Below are positions 50,461 to 58,743 of a DNA stretch of 59,639 nucleotides, piece by piece. The stretch covers positions 1 through 59,639 of the forward strand of contig NZ_JAJNMU010000039.1 of the NCBI RefSeq assembly GCF_022458865.1, read 5' to 3'. The number at the start of each line of letters is the position of its first letter. Within the stretch, counting starts at the first letter, position 1. Position numbers and translations under genes: made by a program. This DNA is from Paenibacillus periandrae. Lineage in GTDB: Bacteria > Bacillota > Bacilli > Paenibacillales > NBRC-103111. The notes under the pieces are model-generated. The model worked only from the letters and a program-made list of their open reading frames with translations. It had not been told where the DNA came from and did not search any database.

Positions 50461-50489
50461 TTCGACACTATGATTGTCAAAAATCGACA
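50461..50489. promoter_or_regulatory. Upstream Spo0A-box-like cluster of abrB
   Basis: Three box-like 7-mers are packed here: TTCGACA (50461-50467, minus-oriented perfect core), TGTCAAA (50475-50481, plus, matches TGTCRAA) and ATCGACA (50483-50489, minus-oriented, one mismatch). They lie just upstream of the abrB -35. Confidence 0.55.
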
Positions 50490-50497
50490 AGTTGAGG

Positions 50498-50526
50498 TTG
50501 ACTATTATGGGAATGGTTGGTATCAT
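50498..50526 (+). promoter_or_regulatory. abrB promoter (sigma-A)
   Basis: TTGACT (50498-50503) and TATCAT (50521-50526) have a 17-bp spacer. Transcription would start near 50533, just before a tandem pair of Spo0A boxes. Confidence 0.75.
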
Positions 50527-50541
50527 ATAAAATAAGAATTA

Positions 50542-50558
50542 TGTCGAATAATGACGAT
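50542..50558 (+). promoter_or_regulatory. Tandem Spo0A boxes downstream of the abrB start site
   Basis: TGTCGAA (50542-50548) and TGACGAT (50552-50558) are 10 bp apart on one face of the helix, at about +10 to +26. B. subtilis abrB has the nearly identical TGTCGAATAATGACGAA at the same place, where Spo0A~P represses abrB. Confidence 0.85.
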
Positions 50559-50586
50559 TATTTTTTTCTGAGAGGGGACTTATAAC

Positions 50587-50841
50587 ATGTTAAAATCTAC
50601 TGGTATTGTTAGAAAGGTCGATGAATTGGGCCGGGTTGTTATTCCTATCGAGCTTCGCAGAACTTTGGGTATCGGCGAAAAAGACGCTTTGGAAATTTAT
50701 GTTGATGGCGAGCGCATCATGCTTAAAAAATATGAACCCGCTTGTATCTTTTGCGGCAATGCTGAAAATGTTTCTTATTATAAAGGTAAAATTATTTGTC
50801 ACGAATGTTTGTCCGATATGCCAATACCTGTGACAAAATAA
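50587..50841 (+). CDS. abrB: Transition-state regulator AbrB with C-terminal double CxxC motif
   Basis: AbrB represses post-exponential genes until Spo0A~P turns it off. The 84-residue protein has the N-terminal swapped-hairpin DNA-binding domain (MLKSTGIVRKVDELGRVVIP, LRRTLGIGEKDALEIYVD) and a short C-terminal part with CIFC (53-56) and CHEC (71-74), a likely zinc ribbon in place of the longer B. subtilis multimerisation domain. AGAGGGGA precedes the ATG. It is on the plus strand, divergent from the HD gene and convergent with rsmI. Confidence 0.93.
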   Translation: MLKSTGIVRKVDELGRVVIPIELRRTLGIGEKDALEIYVDGERIMLKKYEPACIFCGNAENVSYYKGKIICHECLSDMPIPVTK

Positions 50842-50911
50842 GAAAAATAGTTTATAATAAGGATAGCAATTCTTACTTAGGTAATTCTAACCTTTTTCAT
50901 ATCTCCTCTTG

Positions 50912-50950
50912 TCCCTGAATCATAGACAACTATGACTCAGGGATTTTTTT
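50912..50950 (+). terminator. abrB terminator
   Basis: A 14-bp stem (TCCCTGAATCATAG pairing with CTATGACTCAGGGA, one mismatch, ACAA loop) is followed by eight T on the plus strand. It lies 70 bp after the abrB stop. Confidence 0.9.
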
Positions 50951-51005
50951 TGGGAAGAGGCGGATTCCGTAAAGGCCTACTCTCAGTGGTTTTAAACCAT
51001 TCGAA

Positions 51006-51884
51006 TCATTCTTCTTTATGTAGGAAGTTATACAATTCTCGCTTGGGCATCTGACGGTCGGAGGCGGCTCGTTTCATCGCTTCCTTGCGGTCCGAGCCTT
51101 GCGACTCATAATGTTCTACATGCGCCTTAATCGTGTACGTTTCCCACCACTCGACAGTCAACGCTGTCTCCGAGGCCGTGCTGCCTTCAATTATGATGCA
51201 ATACTCACCCTTGGGCTCGTTTGCGTTCAGCCAATTGCAGCATTCACGTATTGTTCCTCTAACAGCCTCCTCATACTTCTTGGTCACCTCGCGCATTAAG
51301 CACACTTGCCGTTCAGGGTTCCAAACGCTCAGCATGGCCTCAAGCGTCTTAACAATCCGATGCGGAGATTCATACAAGATGAGGGTTTCCTTTTTAGGCT
51401 GCAGTAGCTCAAGCTCTTGAAGCAATGATTTTTTGTCACGGGGCAGGAAGCCCAGGAACGTAAAACGCTCTGTCGACAATCCAGAAACAATCAAAGCTGA
51501 TAAAGCCGCATTGGCACCCGGTATCGGAATTACATCAATACCCGCTTCAATCGCTTGCCTCACCAGTTCCGATCCTGGATCACAGATCGCCGGCAAACCG
51601 GCATCACTGACCAGAGCAATAGAATCCCCTGTTTTTAGCAAGCGAATCAATTCTGGCCCGCTGGCGTGCTTATTATGCTCGTGATAGCTGACAAGCCTCG
51701 TAGGGATGTCGAAATGCGTCATCAGCTTTCTCGTCTGTCGTGTATCCTCAGCAGCAACCCACTGCACCTCTCCCAATATACGAATGGCTCGGAAGGTCAT
51801 ATCCTCCAAATTACCGATCGGGGTTCCTACCAGGTACAGCTTGCCTAATCCATTGTCTTGTCCATAGCTTTTTTGAATATTCAT
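51006..51884 (-). CDS. rsmI: 16S rRNA (cytidine1402-2'-O)-methyltransferase
   Basis: RsmI methylates the ribose of C1402 in 16S rRNA. The 292-residue protein has a tetrapyrrole-methylase fold: GKLYLVGTPIGNLEDMTFRAI, EDTRQTRKLMTHF, ALVSDAGLPAICDPGSELV, IPIPGANAALSALIVSG and FLGFLPRDK. It follows trmN6 by 13 bp. A GIY-YIG gene (yazA) that separates the two in B. subtilis is absent. Confidence 0.95.
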   Translation of the reverse strand: MNIQKSYGQDNGLGKLYLVGTPIGNLEDMTFRAIRILGEVQWVAAEDTRQTRKLMTHFDIPTRLVSYHEHNKHASGPELIRLLKTGDSIALVSDAGLPAICDPGSELVRQAIEAGIDVIPIPGANAALSALIVSGLSTERFTFLGFLPRDKKSLLQELELLQPKKETLILYESPHRIVKTLEAMLSVWNPERQVCLMREVTKKYEEAVRGTIRECCNWLNANEPKGEYCIIIEGSTASETALTVEWWETYTIKAHVEHYESQGSDRKEAMKRAASDRQMPKRELYNFLHKEE

Positions 51885-51897
51885 TATAATTTCCTCT

Positions 51898-52668
51898 TCA
51901 GTCTTCAGGTTGTTGGATTAGTTCGTCACGTTTGCCATAATAAAGCTCCATGAGCTCATCACAATATTCCGTCTTATTTTTATATACCAGCAGCGGCGGC
52001 AATGTCCTAAGCTCCGGTTTGCCATCCTTATGCGCTTCAATTAACACCATGTTGGCTTCTTCTCCGGCACGTGGATGAACGAAGCGAATTCGCTTGGGCT
52101 CCAGCTTATAGGCGCGCATCATACCAAAAATCTCTACCAGACGACTTGGTCGGTGAACCATCGCGACTCGCCCTCCGGCACGCACGAGCTTACTGCTGAC
52201 CCTGACAACGTCCTCCAACGTACAAAACACCTCATGCCGCGCTGCAGCAAAATGCTCGTTCCTGTTTTGCTCTCCGTCCTGAATCGGCAAGTATGGCGGA
52301 TTGACGGTAACAACGTCAAATGCCCCATGGCCCAGCTCGGTGCAGGCATCCTTCAAATCACCATGAATGATACGGATTTGCTGCCCCAACCCATTCAGTT
52401 CCACATTACGCTTGGCCATATCTGCGAGTCTTTCCTGTATTTCGATGGCTACGATCGAGGCTTTGGTTCGCGTACTGAGCAGTAAGGGGATCACACCATT
52501 GCCTGTACATAAATCGATCATTCGCCCTTTTGGTGGCGTATAGCAAAAGCGACCCAGTAATACAGCATCCAGAGAAAAGCTGAATACTTCATCACTCTGA
52601 ATAATTTTCAAATCATTCGTAAGCAGATCATCAACCCGCTCACTGGCATGCACAGACACTTTTTCCAT
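51898..52668 (-). CDS. trmN6: tRNA1(Val) (adenine37-N6)-methyltransferase family protein (YabB)
   Basis: The 256-residue class I SAM methyltransferase has an N-terminal FSFSLDAVLLGRF element, the SAM loop MIDLCTGNGVIPLLLS, VAIEIQERLADMAKRN and the catalytic NPPYLP near residue 124, typical of N6-adenine methylases of the TrmN6/YfiC group. It starts just after the yabA terminator, so it may have its own promoter. Confidence 0.92.
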   Translation of the reverse strand: MEKVSVHASERVDDLLTNDLKIIQSDEVFSFSLDAVLLGRFCYTPPKGRMIDLCTGNGVIPLLLSTRTKASIVAIEIQERLADMAKRNVELNGLGQQIRIIHGDLKDACTELGHGAFDVVTVNPPYLPIQDGEQNRNEHFAAARHEVFCTLEDVVRVSSKLVRAGGRVAMVHRPSRLVEIFGMMRAYKLEPKRIRFVHPRAGEEANMVLIEAHKDGKPELRTLPPLLVYKNKTEYCDELMELYYGKRDELIQQPED

Positions 52669-52683
52669 AATGTTCCTCTTTCT

Positions 52684-52724
52684 AAAAAAACCGTAGAGAA
52701 GCTTGCTCCCCTACGGCGGTTTTA
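52684..52724 (-). terminator. yabA terminator
   Basis: The stem CCGTAG/CTACGG with further inner pairing is followed by seven T on the minus strand. It lies about 42 bp after the yabA stop, before trmN6. Confidence 0.8.
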
Positions 52725-52766
52725 TTTGCAGTTTATCACTTCATCGCATGCGCATTTCGATGCTGA

Positions 52767-53120
52767 TTATTTATTAAGAAAAGATAAGCAGAACAAGCAA
52801 TCCCCTTCTGTCCGCAAATGCCCATAATACACATTACATATATGGAACCCTTCATGGTACAGTCGAGACAGGTTGTCATAACCTTCCCCTGTAAGCTCTT
52901 TGGCCTGTGCCGGCGTAATAGGTGTTTGTGGCACAATGACCTCAGACGGTAAGGTGTCCATCTTCATCAGCTTGCGCAGCTGCTGATTTTCTATACTCAG
53001 ACGTTTATTTTCTTCAAGAAGCTCGACTATTTGCCGCTTCATCTGACCAAGCTCGCCGTATATCGTTCCCATTTGTTCTTCAATCTGCTCTATTTGCACA
53101 AATACATTTCTTTTATCCAC
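52767..53120 (-). CDS. yabA: Replication initiation control protein YabA
   Basis: YabA ties DnaA to DnaN and limits re-initiation. The 117-residue protein has an N-terminal coiled coil (FVQIEQIEEQMGTIYGELGQMKRQIVELLEENKRLSIENQQL), a flexible middle and a C-terminal zinc tetramer motif ending HICNVYYGHLRTEGDCLFCLSFL (H/C ligands). It follows ricT by 36 bp, as in B. subtilis. Confidence 0.95.
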   Translation of the reverse strand: MDKRNVFVQIEQIEEQMGTIYGELGQMKRQIVELLEENKRLSIENQQLRKLMKMDTLPSEVIVPQTPITPAQAKELTGEGYDNLSRLYHEGFHICNVYYGHLRTEGDCLFCLSFLNK

Positions 53121-53156
53121 GCGTTCACCTCAAGGAAGCTTGAACTTGAACTACCA

Positions 53157-53960
53157 TTAATGCTGCTCAACCGCATCGTCAAAAGAAAGCTCCATTACTT
53201 TTCCCAAATCATAAACTTGAATTTTTGCCGTACGTTCGTTCATGTTCAGCGAAACCACACGTCCGCTGCCCAATGATGTAATCACATTACTACCCACACG
53301 CGGCACATCTTCCTTGGCACTCTCATAATTATCGTGCTCATATTTCAAGCAGCACATTAACCGGCCGCAAAGCCCGGATATTTTCGTTGGATTCAATGAC
53401 AAGTTTTGATCTTTAGCCATTTTAATCGAGACCGGCTCAAAATCACCCAAAAAGGAAGAACAGCATAAGATACGTCCGCATGGACCAATTCCCCCCAGCA
53501 TCTTGGCCTCATCACGAACACCAATCTGCCTGAGTTCAATTCGTGTACGGAACACACCAGCCAAATCCTTTACCAGCTCCCGGAAATCCACTCTTCCTTC
53601 AGCTGTAAAGTAAAAAATGATCTTGTTACGATCAAATGTATATTCAACATCAACCAGTTTCATTTTCAACTGATGATCCTTGATTTTTTCCTGACAGAGC
53701 GCGAATGCATTTTTGGCTGCCGATTTATTATCTTCCACCAGCTGCGCATCCGTATAATCCGCTATCCGTATGACTTTTTTTAGCGGCAAAACTACATCCG
53801 ATTCTTTAACCGTGCGTTTACCGATAACGACTTTTCCATATTCAATGCCACGAGCCGTTTCAACTATGACAGCACTATCTTTATCGACCGGAAGATCGAT
53901 GGGATCAAAATAATAAATTTTCCCAGCTTTTTTAAAGCGTACACCTACAACCGAGTACAT
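53157..53960 (-). CDS. ricT: RicT (YaaT), subunit of the Fe-S RicAFT complex
   Basis: RicT joins RicA and RicF to guide RNase Y maturation of mRNAs and supports biofilm and sporulation phosphorelay. The 267-residue PSP1-family protein has the cysteine clusters ILCCSSFLGDFEP and LCGRLMCCLKYEH (four or more conserved cysteines for a [4Fe-4S] cluster) and IKMAKDQNLSLNPTKISG. Only 1 bp separates its start from the holB stop. Confidence 0.95.
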   Translation of the reverse strand: MYSVVGVRFKKAGKIYYFDPIDLPVDKDSAVIVETARGIEYGKVVIGKRTVKESDVVLPLKKVIRIADYTDAQLVEDNKSAAKNAFALCQEKIKDHQLKMKLVDVEYTFDRNKIIFYFTAEGRVDFRELVKDLAGVFRTRIELRQIGVRDEAKMLGGIGPCGRILCCSSFLGDFEPVSIKMAKDQNLSLNPTKISGLCGRLMCCLKYEHDNYESAKEDVPRVGSNVITSLGSGRVVSLNMNERTAKIQVYDLGKVMELSFDDAVEQH

Positions 53961-53961
53961 G

Positions 53962-54939
53962 TTACACCCCCTTCAAGTGCATCAACATTTTTTCAAGCAC
54001 CAGCTGCGGGTTTGCATGGAAACGGAGCCTTTTTTGCAGCTCGATCGCCTGCTCCATGCAGCGGACCCAGTGCTTCATATCGTAACTCAAGGCTTGTCCG
54101 CCCATCCATTCGGTTTGATCTGTAAAAACAAGCTCATTGTGATCACCCAGACTTAACCGGACCATATCCTTCAGCCACAAAATGAGCATATCCATAAATA
54201 ATGGAAGCTGATCGGTAAGCTCCGATTTGGCCAGCTTCTGTTGAGCAGTCAGCATTGATGTCGGTAGTCGAGTCAAGCTCTCCCTCGCTAATTGTATCAC
54301 TAGGCTTCTAATTTCTGCAAACCCATTTCCTTGAATCAGCTCTCGCGCCGCTTCAGTTCCTGCTGCCAAACGAACGGCCGGTTGGATCAAATAGGATGGA
54401 TGACCCTCCGCTTGAAGCGCTTCTATCATCAACACCCGGCTGAGTGGAGCAAACGGCACCCATTGCGCTCTGGAACGAATGGTAGGAAGCAGCGCTTGCC
54501 CATTATCCGTAATCAAGATCGCCACTACCCGGGAGGTTGGTTCCTCCAAAAATTTCAGCAAACTGTTCGCTGCCTGCACGGTCATTGTATCGGCATTCTC
54601 CAGCACGTACATCTTTAAGCCGGAAGCTCCTGCACGATAAGCAAACTGCTTTTGCAGCTCACGAATCTGCTCGATCTTGATCGATGCTCCGTCAGGCTTT
54701 ACCCAATGAAGGTCTGGGTGATTACCATGCTCCACCTTGCGGCAGTCCAGACATTCACCACAGGCATCATCGGGAAGCACCTTGCAATACAATGCCTGAG
54801 CAAAAGCAAGTGCCATCTGCCTACGCCCTGTTCCGTGCTGACCTGTAAAGATATAGGCATGGGACACTTTATCCGTACGCAAACTATTTTGCAATATGCG
54901 TTTGACGCGTTCCTGCCCAGCTATGGACTCAATAGACAT
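53962..54939 (-). CDS. holB: DNA polymerase III subunit delta prime
   Basis: HolB is the clamp-loader delta prime subunit. The 325-residue protein has SHAYIFTGQHGTGRRQMALAFAQAL, where the usual Walker lysine is an arginine, in keeping with a subunit that need not hydrolyse ATP. It then has the zinc module CGECLDCRKVEHGNHPDLHWV and the sensor segment ENADTMTVQAANSLLKFLEEP. It lies between yaaR and ricT as in B. subtilis. Confidence 0.95.
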   Translation of the reverse strand: MSIESIAGQERVKRILQNSLRTDKVSHAYIFTGQHGTGRRQMALAFAQALYCKVLPDDACGECLDCRKVEHGNHPDLHWVKPDGASIKIEQIRELQKQFAYRAGASGLKMYVLENADTMTVQAANSLLKFLEEPTSRVVAILITDNGQALLPTIRSRAQWVPFAPLSRVLMIEALQAEGHPSYLIQPAVRLAAGTEAARELIQGNGFAEIRSLVIQLARESLTRLPTSMLTAQQKLAKSELTDQLPLFMDMLILWLKDMVRLSLGDHNELVFTDQTEWMGGQALSYDMKHWVRCMEQAIELQKRLRFHANPQLVLEKMLMHLKGV

Positions 54940-55000
54940 CTCGGTCTGTAAAATCCTTTCCTACTCAATAATATTTAATTGCGGGTCAATTCCTGAGGAT

Positions 55001-55447
55001 TTAGAAAACAAGGTTGATCAGCATCCCCCGGATCTCGCCAATTTTGTGTAAAATATCGATCCGTCCCTGCTCGCTCTCCAGCATATCATCAGCAAGCGTC
55101 AGCAGCTCTTGATCAACCTCCTCCAGCAGCTTGTAACGTTTGGAGCGGCCACGTCGGTCCCAGCCTCGTGTATCACGCAATTGGACACCCCGACGCACCG
55201 TTTCCTCCAAAAACCTCATTACGAGCAGTTTATACTGGCGCAGCTCACGTACCGTCATGGATTTGCTTAGACGATCTCCCTGCATGTGAATCTCCTGCAA
55301 TATACGTTGAAGCTGTTCCTGATTTGCTCCTTCATTTTGCTGCTGCATCATATCTGAGAACGACTTCTGCTGCAGCTGCTGGGAAGCTGTATTTTCCATC
55401 CGTTGAATTTCTTTACCGAAAGGTCGCCAGCCCGGATTAATTTTCAC
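55001..55447 (-). CDS. yaaR: YaaR family protein (DUF327)
   Basis: The 148-residue protein belongs to a conserved Bacillales family with unknown function. It starts with GTG and is largely helical, with DMMQQQNEGANQEQLQRILQEIHMQGDRLSKSMTVREL and ending LHKIGEIRGMLINLVF. It sits between darA and holB, as in B. subtilis, so it probably shares their transcript. No enzymatic motif is visible. Confidence 0.88.
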   Translation of the reverse strand: MKINPGWRPFGKEIQRMENTASQQLQQKSFSDMMQQQNEGANQEQLQRILQEIHMQGDRLSKSMTVRELRQYKLLVMRFLEETVRRGVQLRDTRGWDRRGRSKRYKLLEEVDQELLTLADDMLESEQGRIDILHKIGEIRGMLINLVF

Positions 55448-55469
55448 TCCGCGTCCACTCTTCCTTCAT

Positions 55470-55799
55470 TTAATAGTGCTCGAATCGTTCAACCGGAAGC
55501 ACGAACACCGCAGCTCCGCCCACCTGTACTTCTACAGGGAAAGGTATATAAGAATCGGTCGTTCCACCCATAGGGGACACGGGAGTAACCATCTGCTCAC
55601 GAATCTTGCAATTGGCTTTAATCACCTGCATCACATCGCTAATGCGCTCGTCTTCAATACCGATCATAAAGGTTGTGTTCCCTGCTCTCAAAAAACCGCC
55701 TGTACTGGCCAATTTGGTTGCGCGAAACCCTTCCTTGATTAACGCATTGGAAAGACGATTGCTGTCTTTATCCTGGACAACGGCAATAACTAATTTCAT
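55470..55799 (-). CDS. darA: Cyclic-di-AMP receptor DarA (PII-like, YaaQ)
   Basis: DarA is a trimeric PII-like protein that binds c-di-AMP. The frame opens at TTG 55808; the ATG at 55799, with GAGGAGG nine bases upstream, gives 109 residues, exactly the B. subtilis length. It contains TKLASTGGFLRAGNTTFMIG, the MVTPVSPMGGTTDSYIPFPVEV loop and GGAAVFVLPVERF, all conserved. It is cotranscribed with tmk-yaaR-holB by spacing. Confidence 0.95.
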   Translation of the reverse strand: MKLVIAVVQDKDSNRLSNALIKEGFRATKLASTGGFLRAGNTTFMIGIEDERISDVMQVIKANCKIREQMVTPVSPMGGTTDSYIPFPVEVQVGGAAVFVLPVERFEHY

Positions 55800-55923
55800 T
55801 AGCATCAACCTCCTCGTGAAATATGTTCTCCCACACTATAATAATTTGACATCCATGTGTACAATTCCTGCAATACCAAGTGCTGCAATACGCTAAAAAC
55901 CATCGAAAACGAGCATAAATGGA

Positions 55924-56556
55924 CTATTTTTGAAGAAAATCGGTAATTGCCGCTTTCACTTGCTTAAAAACAGCCTCGATCTCTACATTAGCATCTATCG
56001 TCACGATTCTTTCAGGAAAACGTTCCGTCAGGATCAGATAGCCCTCACGCACTTTTTGATGAAAAGCGAGCTCCTCCAGATCGAGTCTGTTGACTTCTCT
56101 TTCCTCATTAGCATGAATCCGCTTAAGTCCAACCTCCGGATAGACGTCCAAATAAATCGTGAGATCGGGTACCATCTGATCAATCGCAAATCGGTTGATA
56201 CCGAATACTTCATCGATACCCAAACCTCTGGCATGACCCTGATAGGCTAAGCTGCTGTCAATAAACCGATCACAGATGACAACTTTACCTGCCTGCAGAG
56301 CCGGTACAATTTTTTCAACCAAATGCTGCCTTCTGGCTGCCGCGTATAATAAGGCCTCGGTGCGTCCGTCCATCCTTGTATTCTGTGTATCCAGAAGGAC
56401 CGCCCTGATTTGTTCGGCAATTTGAATGCCTCCCGGCTCACGAGACGTCATGACCTCATAACCTAAAGCTGATAGATGATCGGTGAGCAAATGAATGATC
56501 GAAGTCTTCCCTGCGCCCTCACAGCCCTCAGTTGTAATGAACAATCCTTTATACAT
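55924..56556 (-). CDS. tmk: Thymidylate kinase
   Basis: Tmk phosphorylates dTMP to dTDP. The 210-residue protein has the P-loop ITTEGCEGAGKTSIIHLL, TSREPGGIQIAE, DRFIDSSLAYQGHARGLG and IYLDVYPEVGLKRI. Length is typical. It leads the tmk-darA-yaaR-holB-ricT-yabA operon. Confidence 0.96.
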   Translation of the reverse strand: MYKGLFITTEGCEGAGKTSIIHLLTDHLSALGYEVMTSREPGGIQIAEQIRAVLLDTQNTRMDGRTEALLYAAARRQHLVEKIVPALQAGKVVICDRFIDSSLAYQGHARGLGIDEVFGINRFAIDQMVPDLTIYLDVYPEVGLKRIHANEEREVNRLDLEELAFHQKVREGYLILTERFPERIVTIDANVEIEAVFKQVKAAITDFLQK

Positions 56557-56611
56557 GATGTATACTCCAATACTTAATAATCACAGCTGTTGCGTTCCTT
56601 CTTTTCACCGC

Positions 56612-56640
56612 CTCCGAAAAGTTTTCTACGAAAACTTGTT
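56612..56640 (-). terminator. Possible decarboxylase terminator
   Basis: The 8-bp stem AAGTTTTC/GAAAACTT with a 3-base loop lies 100-130 bp after the decarboxylase stop, with only a short TTTT tail on the minus strand. It may be partial. The rest of 56557-56749 shows no clear gene. Confidence 0.4.
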
Positions 56641-56749
56641 CTTCTCAGTGCTGAAAAGCGACTTACGAACACATATTTAAAGCTGTTTCTTCTATTATAT
56701 ATCGTTTGCCTTATGATTACCTCACATTTTGAATAAAATATCACACCAC

Positions 56750-58234
56750 TTAAGATTTGACACTGCTCAATACCGAGAGCATGGGCTGCTCTCCCTCAAT
56801 TAACCCATGGATTCTTGCCCCCATAGCAACCAGCTGCATTAAGTAACGCAGTACTTCAGCAGAAATCAGCTCTCCTGGACATAGTACCGGGATACCGGGT
56901 GGATAAGGAACTACCATTTCAGCTGAATGCATCCCTTCCACATCCTCCAGTGCAACCTGAATCGTGCCTTTTTGACGAACGTTGGATTCATCAAAAGAAA
57001 CAGGCTTGGATAAACCGGGCATTACTGTAGAGGAAAAGCTGCGTAATGTTTCTATATTATTATCCCCTACAATTTTCTCGTTATTTGCCAGGCTTATAGC
57101 CTTGAGAGCCTTCAGCACCTTGAGCACATCCTGCTCTGTCGATGCCAGACTAAATACGAGCAGGACGGCTTGAGGATCAGCCAGCTCTACAAAGCACCCC
57201 TGCGTCTCCAGCTTATCCTTCAGGTCAAAACCGCTTAACTCATGGTTTGAATCTTTGATCGTCACTTTAAAAGGGTCTTTACAGCTGATCTCGCTATCCG
57301 TAATCGGCTCAAGCAAGGTAAAATCACTTAGCAATGCCAAGCCCTTGTAAAATTTACCAACAACAGCAAGTGCTTTGTCTAACAATGCTCTTCCTTCTGT
57401 ATGCATCTGTCTACGGCTGAGGTCCAGGCTGGCCATCAGCGGGTAGGACGGACTGGAGCTTTGCAGCATGGTCAAATACCGTTTTAATTCATGTCGATCT
57501 ATGAGCTCGCCCTGTACATGAAGCATCGCTCCCATGGTCATGGCCGTTAGCAGCTTGTGTGTTGACTGGACTACTGCATCAGCCCCACAGGCTAGCGCAG
57601 AAGGGGGCAGCGCAGGGTGGAGGCCAAAATGTGCCCCGTGTGCTTCATCGACAAGCAGCAGTCTACCATGATCGTGAAGCAGCTGAGCGATAGGTTGCAG
57701 CGGCAGCGCCATACCGTAATAGCTGGGGCGGGTCACCAGCAACCCTTTTGCTTCGGGATACTTCTCCAGAGCCTCCTGTATAGCCTCCAGGCGCAGCCCA
57801 CGTGTCATTCCCGTAACCGGATCTATCTCTGGGCTCACAAACACTGCACGTGCGCCAGCGAGCATAAGACCGTGGATGACCGACTTATGGGCATCCCTTT
57901 GGATCAATAGCAGGTCCCCCCTGCGGCATACGCTTAATATCATGGCCAAATTGCCCACTGTACTTCCATTTACGAGGAAAAAGCTTTCCTCCGCACCAAA
58001 ACAATCTGCGGCCAAACGCTGTGCTTCCAAAATCGCTTCTTCAGGATGATGCAAATCATCCAGACCTGATATTTCTGTTAAATCCAGACGCATTATAGAT
58101 TCATAGTAAGGTCTACCAGCCTGATCCAAGCCCTGCCCTGATTTATGCCCTGGTACGTGTAAGCTTACATGGGATTGTTCGGCATGACCCACTAATTTCT
58201 CATATAACGGGGCTCTGTGCTTATCTATTGTCAT
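56750..58234 (-). CDS. Orn/Lys/Arg decarboxylase, YaaO-like (PLP)
   Basis: This PLP-dependent enzyme is of the aspartate-aminotransferase-fold decarboxylase group. The 494-residue protein has the N-terminal SLHVPGHKSGQG, FLVNGSTVGNLAMIL, VDEAHGAHFGLHP and the PLP-lysine segment AVVQSTHKLLTAMTMGA, then a C-terminal domain with EVLRYLMQLVAMGARI. B. subtilis YaaO is its positional counterpart; substrate (lysine, arginine or ornithine) cannot be told from sequence. A terminator precedes its start. Confidence 0.9.
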   Translation of the reverse strand: MTIDKHRAPLYEKLVGHAEQSHVSLHVPGHKSGQGLDQAGRPYYESIMRLDLTEISGLDDLHHPEEAILEAQRLAADCFGAEESFFLVNGSTVGNLAMILSVCRRGDLLLIQRDAHKSVIHGLMLAGARAVFVSPEIDPVTGMTRGLRLEAIQEALEKYPEAKGLLVTRPSYYGMALPLQPIAQLLHDHGRLLLVDEAHGAHFGLHPALPPSALACGADAVVQSTHKLLTAMTMGAMLHVQGELIDRHELKRYLTMLQSSSPSYPLMASLDLSRRQMHTEGRALLDKALAVVGKFYKGLALLSDFTLLEPITDSEISCKDPFKVTIKDSNHELSGFDLKDKLETQGCFVELADPQAVLLVFSLASTEQDVLKVLKALKAISLANNEKIVGDNNIETLRSFSSTVMPGLSKPVSFDESNVRQKGTIQVALEDVEGMHSAEMVVPYPPGIPVLCPGELISAEVLRYLMQLVAMGARIHGLIEGEQPMLSVLSSVKS

Positions 58235-58282
58235 GGGTTGTTTCTCCAGTCGGCATGTGAAAGTATAGATCTATTGTAACAA

Positions 58283-58326
58283 ACAAAAAGGCTCTCTCCA
58301 ACGTTTTACCGTCGAAAGAGAGCTTT
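58283..58326 (-). terminator. gin terminator
   Basis: A stem built on GCTCTCT/AGAGAGC with further inner pairing is followed by TTTTTG on the minus strand, just after the gin stop. Confidence 0.75.
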
Positions 58327-58344
58327 GTATACATGGACAAGAGC

Positions 58345-58545
58345 TTATGCGTTTTTTTGGTAAAAGATTCGCTTCATTTGACGGATAAAAAAAGGGTATT
58401 TGGCATCCATGACGTCCGTTTGTACCATCTCATGTTCGCAATCTTCGCAAATAAATTCGGATATAATCATGATACCGTGTTCCTTGGTCTCTCCACAGAT
58501 GATGCAGCCTTGGGCTTCCTCTAGATCCTTGATTACTTTTCCCAT
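58345..58545 (-). CDS. gin: Anti-sigma-G factor Gin (CsfB)
   Basis: Gin inhibits sigma-G until engulfment is complete. The ATG at 58545, with AGAGGTGAG upstream, gives 66 residues (B. subtilis has 64); a GTG at 58554 is an alternative. Zinc-binding pairs are CIIC (17-20 of the longer frame) and CEDC (36-39). The C-terminus YPFFIRQMKRIFYQ is basic. In B. subtilis csfB also lies just after an rRNA operon. Confidence 0.93.
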   Translation of the reverse strand: MGKVIKDLEEAQGCIICGETKEHGIMIISEFICEDCEHEMVQTDVMDAKYPFFIRQMKRIFYQKNA

Positions 58546-58671
58546 CAGACTCACCTCTATTCTTCTTTTCTATCAGTATGTCCGTATTCTCTTAACTTAA
58601 ACTCAGGATACTATATGATTATGAATATAGCTTATACAAGGTTCCAACCTTAACATTTGATTCGTTGCAGC

Positions 58672-58701
58672 CGATATATATAAATGCAATATGCATACAC
58701 T
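58672..58701 (+). promoter_or_regulatory. Possible sigma-E promoter of the membrane protein
   Basis: CATACACT (58694-58701) matches the sigma-E -10 CATACAMT exactly. ATA-rich GATATATA (58673-58680) is 14-15 bp ahead and matches only the core of the -35. The start would be about 35 bp before the ATG. Confidence 0.45.
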
Positions 58702-58743
58702 CCGTAACTACTATAGAAGTTAAGCCTGCTCAAATCGAATTCT

